DNA from: Sphingosinithalassobacter sp. CS137
GTDB lineage: Bacteria > Pseudomonadota > Alphaproteobacteria > Sphingomonadales > Sphingomonadaceae
Length of the DNA: 64,000 nucleotides
Assembly: GCF_014334115.1 (NCBI RefSeq)
Contig: NZ_CP060494.1
Location: 806,001-870,000, forward strand
Direction of reading: 5' to 3'
The position numbers were made by a program, and so were the translations under genes. This document shows positions 58,444-64,000 of this stretch, piece by piece. The notes beneath the pieces are model-generated. The model was not told the origin of the DNA and made no database searches. It saw only the letters and a list, made by a program, of their open reading frames with translations. Position 1 is the first letter of the stretch. Each line of letters starts with the position of its first letter.

Positions 58444-60681
58444 TCACTCCTCGCCGTCGTCCGCGATGCTGCGATCGAGGAAGTCGAGGATGGTATTCCA
58501 CAGATGGACGCTCACGCCCGGGCCGCCGACACGGTGAGTGTGGCCGGGATAGAGCATCAGTTCGAACGGCACGCCCGCCGCCTGCATCCGCGCCATCATC
58601 ACGGTCGAATGGTCGAGCACGACATTGTCGTCGGCCATGCCGTGGATCAGCAGCAGCGGATCGGAGATGCGAGTCGCATTCTCGACCGTGTTCGAAGCGA
58701 CATAGGCTTCGGGCACTTCGCGCGGATCGCCCATGTAGCGCTCGGTATAATGGGTGTCGTACAGCTCCCATTTGCTGACCGGCGCGCCCGACACGCCCGC
58801 GGCGAAGGTGCCGGGAGCTTCCTCGAGCATCTTGAGCGTCATATAGCCGCCATAGGACCAGCCATAGGTGGTGATCGCGTCGGGATCGACGAAATCGAGC
58901 GTCTTGAGATATTCGGCGCCGGCGATCTGATCCTCGACCTCGACCGTGCCCATCGCGCGGTAGATCGCGTCCTCGAATTCCTTGCCGCGATTGGCCGAGC
59001 CGCGATTGTCGATCTGGAACCAGATATAGCCGCGATCGACCAGATATTGCTGGAGCGTACCGCCCCAGGCGCGCGTGACCGTTTGTGCGCCCGGGCCGCC
59101 ATAGTGCTGGAAGAAGACCGGATAGCGTTTGCCGGGCTCGAGCTCGGGGGTGATCATCTCCCAATGGAGCGTCTGCCCGCCGGGGCCGGTGATCGTGCCG
59201 AACCGCTTCCCGCGATGGCTGGGCAGATACGGATGATAGGGGTGCTCGGGATTGTCGACGTCATTCTCCTCGATCCAGCTCAGGCGCTGGCCCGAGGCAT
59301 CGGCGAGATAGACCTGCTGCGGCTGCCCGGTGTTCGAGCGCGAGACGATGATCCGGCTGGCCGACTGGTCCATCGACGCCGAATTCCACCAGCCGGTTTC
59401 GGTGAGGCGAGTCACGGCGTTCGGCTGGGCGATATCGACCGTGTAGAGATGCCTTTCGAGCACGCCATCCTTGTTGGCGAGGAAATAGATGCGGCCCTGT
59501 TCCTCGTCGATGCCGGCGACATAGGCGACTTCCCAATCGCCGCTGGTGAGCTGGGTCCAGTTGCCGTCGCTCCAGCGATAGAGATGGCCGTGGCCGTCGC
59601 GTTCGGACCACCAGATCAGGCTGCCGTCGTCCATCGGGTGGAGCGCGTCGTGCAGATTGACCCAGCTGCGCGCGCCCGCCCGCTCGGTGAACAGGACGGT
59701 CGAGGCGCCGGTCTGCGGATCGACGCGCAGCACGTCGAGCTCGGTCTGGGCGCGGTTCTGGCGCTGAACGAGGAGCGCCGAGCCGTCGGGAGTCCAGTCG
59801 ACCCGGGCGAGATAGATATCGGGGTTCGTGCCGAGATCGACCTTGACCCGACCCGAGCCGTCAGGGCGCATCACATAGAGTTCGACGAGGACATTGTCGG
59901 TGCCCGCCTTGGGATAGCGCTGATCATAGACGCGCGTGCCCTCGGCGCCGATCGCCGAGCGCGTGACGACTTCGACAGGGCTTTCGTCGAATCGCTGGAC
60001 GGCGATCAGCCGATCGTTCGGCGACCACCAATAGCCGGTGCTGCGGCCCATTTCCTCCTGCGCGACGAACTCCGCCTCGCCGAAATGGATCATCCCGCCG
60101 CCGCCTTCGGTCACCTGGCGCTCGGCCCCGGTCGCCAGATCGACGACGACGAGATTCTGGTCGCGCACGAAGCTGACATAGCCGCCGTCGGGGCTGATGA
60201 CCGGATTGAGCTCGCTCGCTTCGGTCTCGGTCAGGCGGCGGACGCTGCCGTCGAGCGCCGCGAGATAGAGATCGCCGTCAAGCGGGACGAGGATGTTCTG
60301 GCCGTCGGGCGCCCAATCATAGGCAACGATGCCCTTCACGCCGCCGATGCGGGCGCGCTCGCGCTGCATCCGCTCTTCCTCCGACAGCGCGGCGCCGGTG
60401 CCGACCCGCTCGGAATCGACCAGCATCCGCCAGTCGCCCGAGGCGGTGTCCATCGCCCACAGATCGTACCGCTCGCGCTCATCGGCGCGGTTGCGCAGCA
60501 CGGTGACGAATTTTCCGTCCGGCGAGAGGCGCAGCGCACGCGGCGTCGAGCCCGCCAGATCGGGGCTGCCGAACACCCGCTCGAGCGTCAGCGCCGGGGG
60601 CGACGGGGCCTCCGGCTCATGCTGCGCCATGGCGGCGCCCCCCGATGCGAGCAACGCGAGCCCGACCGCCCATTTCAACAT
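58444..60681 (-). CDS. S9-family prolyl oligopeptidase (dipeptidyl peptidase IV type)
   Basis: A 745-residue exported serine peptidase. Signal peptide at residues 1-19 (LALLASGGAAMAQ). A beta-propeller domain fills about 40-470 (LSPDGKF, WAPDGQN, WTPDGSA blades). The catalytic alpha/beta-hydrolase part carries YGWSYGGYM with the nucleophile Ser, HGMADDNV with Asp, and a final GHTHRV with His. It probably removes X-Pro or X-Ala dipeptides from peptides in the periplasm. ATG at 60681. Divergent from the FadL-type gene across 224 bases. Confidence 0.93.
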   Translation of the reverse strand: MLKWAVGLALLASGGAAMAQHEPEAPSPPALTLERVFGSPDLAGSTPRALRLSPDGKFVTVLRNRADERERYDLWAMDTASGDWRMLVDSERVGTGAALSEEERMQRERARIGGVKGIVAYDWAPDGQNILVPLDGDLYLAALDGSVRRLTETEASELNPVISPDGGYVSFVRDQNLVVVDLATGAERQVTEGGGGMIHFGEAEFVAQEEMGRSTGYWWSPNDRLIAVQRFDESPVEVVTRSAIGAEGTRVYDQRYPKAGTDNVLVELYVMRPDGSGRVKVDLGTNPDIYLARVDWTPDGSALLVQRQNRAQTELDVLRVDPQTGASTVLFTERAGARSWVNLHDALHPMDDGSLIWWSERDGHGHLYRWSDGNWTQLTSGDWEVAYVAGIDEEQGRIYFLANKDGVLERHLYTVDIAQPNAVTRLTETGWWNSASMDQSASRIIVSRSNTGQPQQVYLADASGQRLSWIEENDVDNPEHPYHPYLPSHRGKRFGTITGPGGQTLHWEMITPELEPGKRYPVFFQHYGGPGAQTVTRAWGGTLQQYLVDRGYIWFQIDNRGSANRGKEFEDAIYRAMGTVEVEDQIAGAEYLKTLDFVDPDAITTYGWSYGGYMTLKMLEEAPGTFAAGVSGAPVSKWELYDTHYTERYMGDPREVPEAYVASNTVENATRISDPLLLIHGMADDNVVLDHSTVMMARMQAAGVPFELMLYPGHTHRVGGPGVSVHLWNTILDFLDRSIADDGEE

Positions 60682-60905
60682 CCGTCCTCTCCGACAAAAG
60701 TTCGCCCGCGAACGCGGGGCAGAGCAGGGTTATGTCGGCGCGACGCGGCTCCGTAAAGGGTGCGGGCCGAGGGCTTTCGCCATACCGGCTTTTGCAGTTT
60801 CGCGACGGAACGCTATGGGGAGCCGGGGGTTCTCCCCGCGAGCGCGCACCCGCGCGGGTCACCCAGACCAACCCGAATCAGAAAAAAGCAGAGAGTCGCA
60901 TCGCT

Positions 60906-62210
60906 ATGTCCGTTCGTGTTTCCCTCCCGCTGCTCGCGGGAACGATCCTCGCCGCGTCGTTCGCACTGCCCGGCACCGCGCAGGCGCAGGCCTTCTATCT
61001 TCAGGAACAGTCGGCAAAGGCCGCCGGCCGCGCCTTTTCGGGCGAAGCCGCCGATCGCGGCGCCGCATCGCTGTGGTGGAACCCGGCCGCCAGCGCCGGC
61101 ATCGCCTCGGCCGAAGCGACCGCCAGCGCCAGCCTGATCCTGCCCGCGGGCGAAGTGGTGAATACCGGCACGGTGATCGTGCGCCCCGGCCAGCCCCCCG
61201 CCCCTGTCGGCGGCATTCCGGTTTCGACCAATCCGATCGAGGACGGCCTGCTGCCGAGCGGTTCGATCGCGGTTCCGCTGAGCGATCGGTTCTCGGTCGG
61301 CCTGACCGTCGCCTCGCCGTTCAGCTTCACCACCGACTATTCGGACGACAGCTGGGCGCGCTACACCGCCGATCGCACGCGGCTGCGCACCTATGACATC
61401 CAGCCTTCGATCGCATTCGCCGCGACGCCGTGGCTGCGCGTGGGCGCGGCGCTGAACGTCGAATATGCCGAGGCCACGCTTTCGAACGCGCTGCCCAACC
61501 TTTCGGCAACGCTGCCCGACGGATCGCAGACGCTTCAGGGCGAAGGCTGGGATCTGGGCTGGACCGCGGGCGCGCAGGTCGACATCGGCCGGCTGACGAT
61601 CGGCGGCGCCTATAAGTCGAAGGTCGAGCACACGCTGGAAGGCAGCATCACGACCAGCGGCCTGCTCGGCCCGCTCGCGGCGCAGAACGTCGAGATCGAA
61701 GGCGTCGAGGCGCGCTTCAGCACGCCGTGGCAGGCGATCGGCAGCGTCCGGCTGGCCGCGACCGACCGGCTGACGCTCAGCGCCCAGGTGATCCGCTATG
61801 GCTGGAGCGAGTTCGACGCGATCCGCCTCGGCGAACCGCTGAACACCGCGATCCCCGAGAACTACAAGGACAGCTGGAGCTTTGCCGGCGGCGTCGAGCT
61901 TGCGGCGAGCGAGGCGATCACGCTGCGCGCCGGAGTGCAGCACGCCGAAACGCCGACCCGCGACGGCGAGCGCGACGCGCGCGTGCCGGATTCGGATCGC
62001 TGGAACTTCGCGACCGGCGCCAGCATCGGCGTGAGCGAGCGCTTCACGCTCGATGTGGCCGCCAACTATGTCGCGTTCGACGACACGACGATCGACCGGA
62101 CGACCGCCGCCTATCCGGGCACCGCGGTCCAGACGCCGATCCTGGTCGACGGCCGGCTGCGCGACGCCAATGCGGTGGTGCTCTCGCTGGGCGGGCGCTT
62201 CACCTTCTGA
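60906..62210 (+). CDS. OmpP1/FadL/TodX-family outer-membrane channel
   Basis: A 434-residue outer-membrane beta-barrel for hydrophobic substrates such as long-chain fatty acids. Signal peptide at 1-27 (ALPGTAQAQA); the mature N-terminal plug AFYLQEQSAKAAGRAFSGEA and NPAASAGI match the FadL hatch. The rest is alternating amphipathic strands, ending in Phe (GGRFTF), the usual outer-membrane sorting signal. ATG at 60906 is preferred to a far longer upstream frame because it begins the signal peptide. Confidence 0.9.
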   Translation: MSVRVSLPLLAGTILAASFALPGTAQAQAFYLQEQSAKAAGRAFSGEAADRGAASLWWNPAASAGIASAEATASASLILPAGEVVNTGTVIVRPGQPPAPVGGIPVSTNPIEDGLLPSGSIAVPLSDRFSVGLTVASPFSFTTDYSDDSWARYTADRTRLRTYDIQPSIAFAATPWLRVGAALNVEYAEATLSNALPNLSATLPDGSQTLQGEGWDLGWTAGAQVDIGRLTIGGAYKSKVEHTLEGSITTSGLLGPLAAQNVEIEGVEARFSTPWQAIGSVRLAATDRLTLSAQVIRYGWSEFDAIRLGEPLNTAIPENYKDSWSFAGGVELAASEAITLRAGVQHAETPTRDGERDARVPDSDRWNFATGASIGVSERFTLDVAANYVAFDDTTIDRTTAAYPGTAVQTPILVDGRLRDANAVVLSLGGRFTF

Positions 62211-62336
62211 TCCTGTGGGCGCAGCCGGATGGCTAACGGAATTTCACCGTAAGGTCAGACGTTTGCTTAACGTCGTTTGCCGGGAGCCGGCATCCGGCTG
62301 CGCCGTTCTTCCAGTATAGACTTGCTGGAGGAACCG

Positions 62337-62786
62337 ATGTCGAAGATGCACGATACCGCCAAGCTGGACGATCTGATCGTCACCACGATCGACAGCGTCC
62401 GCGGCTATGAATATTCGGCCGAGCACGCCGAGGCCGGGCGCCACGCGACCTTCTTCGCCGAAATGGCCGAGGAGCGGCTCGCGGTGGTCGACCGGCTGCA
62501 ACGTGCCAGCCATGCGCTGGGCGGGACACCCGCCGACTATGGATCGGTGGCCGGGACGGTGCACCGCCGGATCGAGGCGCTGCGGCGCGTGTTGGGCGGC
62601 GACGATGCGGCGCTGCTCTCGGAGATCGAGCGCGGCGAGGATTATCTCAAGGAAGAGTTCGAGCGCGCGCTGGACGATGCGCATGTCTCGGACGCCACGC
62701 GCGACATCATCCGCGACTGCTATGCCTCGGTACGGCGCGGGCATGATCGGGCCCGCGCGTTGCGCGAGATCGAGCGCGCGGCCTGA
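62337..62786 (+). CDS. DUF2383/PA2169-type four-helix-bundle protein
   Basis: A 149-residue soluble helical protein of the ferritin-like DUF2383 group: LDDLIVTTIDSVRGYEYSA, then FFAEMAEERLAVVDRLQ, GTVHRRIEALRRVLG and GEDYLKEEFERALDD. Acid residues spaced along the helices could bind metal, but no activity is known. Such genes often respond to stress. ATG at 62337 has GGAGGAACC before it. Confidence 0.82.
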   Translation: MSKMHDTAKLDDLIVTTIDSVRGYEYSAEHAEAGRHATFFAEMAEERLAVVDRLQRASHALGGTPADYGSVAGTVHRRIEALRRVLGGDDAALLSEIERGEDYLKEEFERALDDAHVSDATRDIIRDCYASVRRGHDRARALREIERAA

Positions 62787-62867
62787 GCGGCCCTCCCGCC
62801 CGTCCAGACGCAAACGGGGCGCGGAAGCCTTTGCCTCCGCGCCCCGCCGTATCGGATCGGTCCGGGC

Positions 62868-63260
62868 TTATTCCGCCGCTTCGACGGTCTTGCTCGGGCG
62901 CGGATCGCGGCGCTCGGCGATACGCGCCGCCTTGCCGGTGCGGCCGCGCAGATAATAGAGCTTCGCGCGACGCACGACGCCGCGGCGCACTACCTCGATC
63001 GACTCGACGTTGGGCGAATAGAGCGGGAAGACGCGCTCGACACCCTCGCCAAAGCTGATCTTGCGGACAGTGAAGCTGGAGCCCATGCCCTTGTTGGCGC
63101 GGGCGATGCAGACGCCTTCGAAATTCTGGACGCGGGTGCGCTCGCCCTCGACCACCTTCACGCCGACGCGCAGCGTGTCGCCCGGGCGGAATTCCGGAAT
63201 CGCCTTGGATTCGGTGAACTTCTTGATCTGCTCGGCTTCGATCGTCTGGATGAGGTTCAT
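62868..63260 (-). CDS. rplS: 50S ribosomal protein L19
   Basis: A 130-residue L19, located at the 30S-50S interface. The start is [15 protein letters not shown]; conserved parts are [50 protein letters not shown] and [20 protein letters not shown]. The C-terminal tail is longer than in E. coli L19, as is common in alphaproteobacteria. ATG at 63260 follows the trmD stop by one base, the usual trmD-rplS order. Confidence 0.97.
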   Translation of the reverse strand: MNLIQTIEAEQIKKFTESKAIPEFRPGDTLRVGVKVVEGERTRVQNFEGVCIARANKGMGSSFTVRKISFGEGVERVFPLYSPNVESIEVVRRGVVRRAKLYYLRGRTGKAARIAERRDPRPSKTVEAAE

Positions 63261-63261
63261 C

Positions 63262-64000
63262 TCATTTGGTCCCATTCCCGTGCCGCGCGCCAGAGGGAGG
63301 TCGGGCCCGAGCGCCCTCGTGGCGCTCCCAAAGGTCCGGCCTCCGTAGCCGTGTATCGCTCTCGGCGCTGGCGCGTCGCCATGCCTCGATCCTCGCATGA
63401 TCCCCCGATCGCAGCACTTCGGGGATCGTGCGCCCTTCCCAGTCGACAGGTCGGGTATATTGCGGATATTCGAGCAGCCCCGTTTCGAAGCTCTCGTCCA
63501 TGCCGCTTGAAGCCGCGCCCATTACTCCCGGAAGCAGGCGAATGCAAGCGTCGAGCAGCACCAGCGCCGCCATTTCGCCGCCCGACAGGATATAGTCGCC
63601 GATCGACACCTGCTCGACCTGGCGGCCCTCGAAAATCCGCTCGTCGAACCCTTCGAAGCGTCCGCAAAGAACCGTGACGCCGGGCCCCTCCGCCAGCGAC
63701 CGGACCCGCGCCTGATCGAGCGGACGGCCGCGCGGGGTCATCGCGAGCACGGGGGCGTCCGGCTGCCGTTCGCGCGCGTGATCGACTGCCGCGGCGAGGA
63801 CATCGGCACGCAGCACCATCCCCGCCCCGCCCCCCGCGGGCGTATCGTCGACCGAGCGGTGCCTGTCGGTGGCGAAGTCGCGGATCTGCACGGTATCGAG
63901 CGACCAGGCCCCCTCGCGCAGCGCGCGACCGGCGAGCGACGCCCCGAGCGGGCCGGGAAACATCTCCGGATAGAGCGTCAATACGGTCGCGGCGAAGGTC
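63262..64000 (-). CDS. trmD: tRNA (guanine-37-N1)-methyltransferase, first bases beyond window edge
   Basis: Methylates G37 of tRNAs reading CNN codons, preventing frameshifts. About 246 codons are visible. The knot region includes [12 protein letters not shown] and [29 protein letters not shown] is also diagnostic. At the right edge the sequence reads (AT)G followed by [16 protein letters not shown], the usual TrmD start, so only the first two bases of ATG seem to be missing. The gene continues to rplS with a one-base gap. Confidence 0.96.
   Translation of the reverse strand, partial: TFAATVLTLYPEMFPGPLGASLAGRALREGAWSLDTVQIRDFATDRHRSVDDTPAGGGAGMVLRADVLAAAVDHARERQPDAPVLAMTPRGRPLDQARVRSLAEGPGVTVLCGRFEGFDERIFEGRQVEQVSIGDYILSGGEMAALVLLDACIRLLPGVMGAASSGMDESFETGLLEYPQYTRPVDWEGRTIPEVLRSGDHARIEAWRRASAESDTRLRRPDLWERHEGARARPPSGARHGNGTK

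Noticed and set aside
1..64000. CRISPR array, rRNA operon, prophage or intact insertion sequence
   Set aside because: No regularly spaced repeats, rRNA-like sequence, phage structural genes or complete transposase were found. The three-copy repeat is dispersed, not an array.

Overview
The window is a GC-rich, tightly packed stretch of bacterial chromosome. Gene content and order point to an alphaproteobacterium, most likely a sphingomonad (Sphingomonas or a close relative). The main clues are the run murU-amgK-tsaE-divL-ahcY, in which the DivL-type kinase carries Tyr in place of the phospho-acceptor His; AddAB instead of RecBCD; a CC0125/CC1285-type lipoprotein; SdhE; and an M2 (ACE-like) peptidase. 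Species and replicon cannot be fixed from the sequence alone.

Layout. 1-7.2 kb: end of a ferredoxin-NADP reductase and its coupled partner, a small membrane protein, then a minus-strand run of DOMON-like protein, DUF1343 muramidase-like protein, nucleotidyltransferase/membrane fusion, DUF2336 protein and a PAS histidine-kinase-like protein without its His. 7.4-23.4 kb: mprF, tyrS, PilZ, nadK, moaA, a GGDEF-EAL protein, an NTF2-like protein, a YjaB-type acetyltransferase, mfd, sdhE, a small lipoprotein and recG. 23.5-25.9 kb: tRNA-Asn followed by a foreign-looking patch with a frameshifted RAYT transposase remnant, a lower-GC four-helix membrane protein, an Rhs C-terminal extension and a truncated Rhs core. 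26-39 kb: lipoprotein, secA, a tandem TonB-domain protein, argJ, trxA, addA and addB. 39-47.6 kb: stand-alone RecA/DnaB-like ATPase, murU-amgK-tsaE-divL, ahcY, YqgE and peroxiredoxin. 47.7-58 kb: small basic membrane protein, AMP nucleosidase, SDR, M2 peptidase, alpha/beta hydrolase, marR-emrA-emrB efflux operon and asd. 58.4-64 kb: S9 peptidase, FadL-type porin, DUF2383 protein, rplS and the start of trmD.

How genes work together. AmgK and MurU salvage MurNAc into UDP-MurNAc, and the DUF1343 protein could supply MurNAc. AddA and AddB form the double-strand-break helicase-nuclease; Mfd and RecG also serve DNA repair. MarR, EmrA and EmrB form a self-regulated efflux cassette. PilZ and the EAL protein are both c-di-GMP functions. 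SecA and MprF serve envelope biogenesis.

Items most worth a second look: (1) an intergenic repeat family in three copies (about 7.37, 20.66 and 58.16 kb), two of which carry a second conserved block; (2) the orphan Rhs core plus in-frame tip plus small membrane protein at 24.2-25.8 kb, which looks like a displaced toxin/immunity pair; (3) two abutting perfect palindromes upstream of ahcY; (4) a kinase-fold protein with Arg in its H-box, coupled to a DUF2336 protein and a nucleotidyltransferase/membrane fusion. No CRISPR array, prophage or intact insertion sequence was seen.
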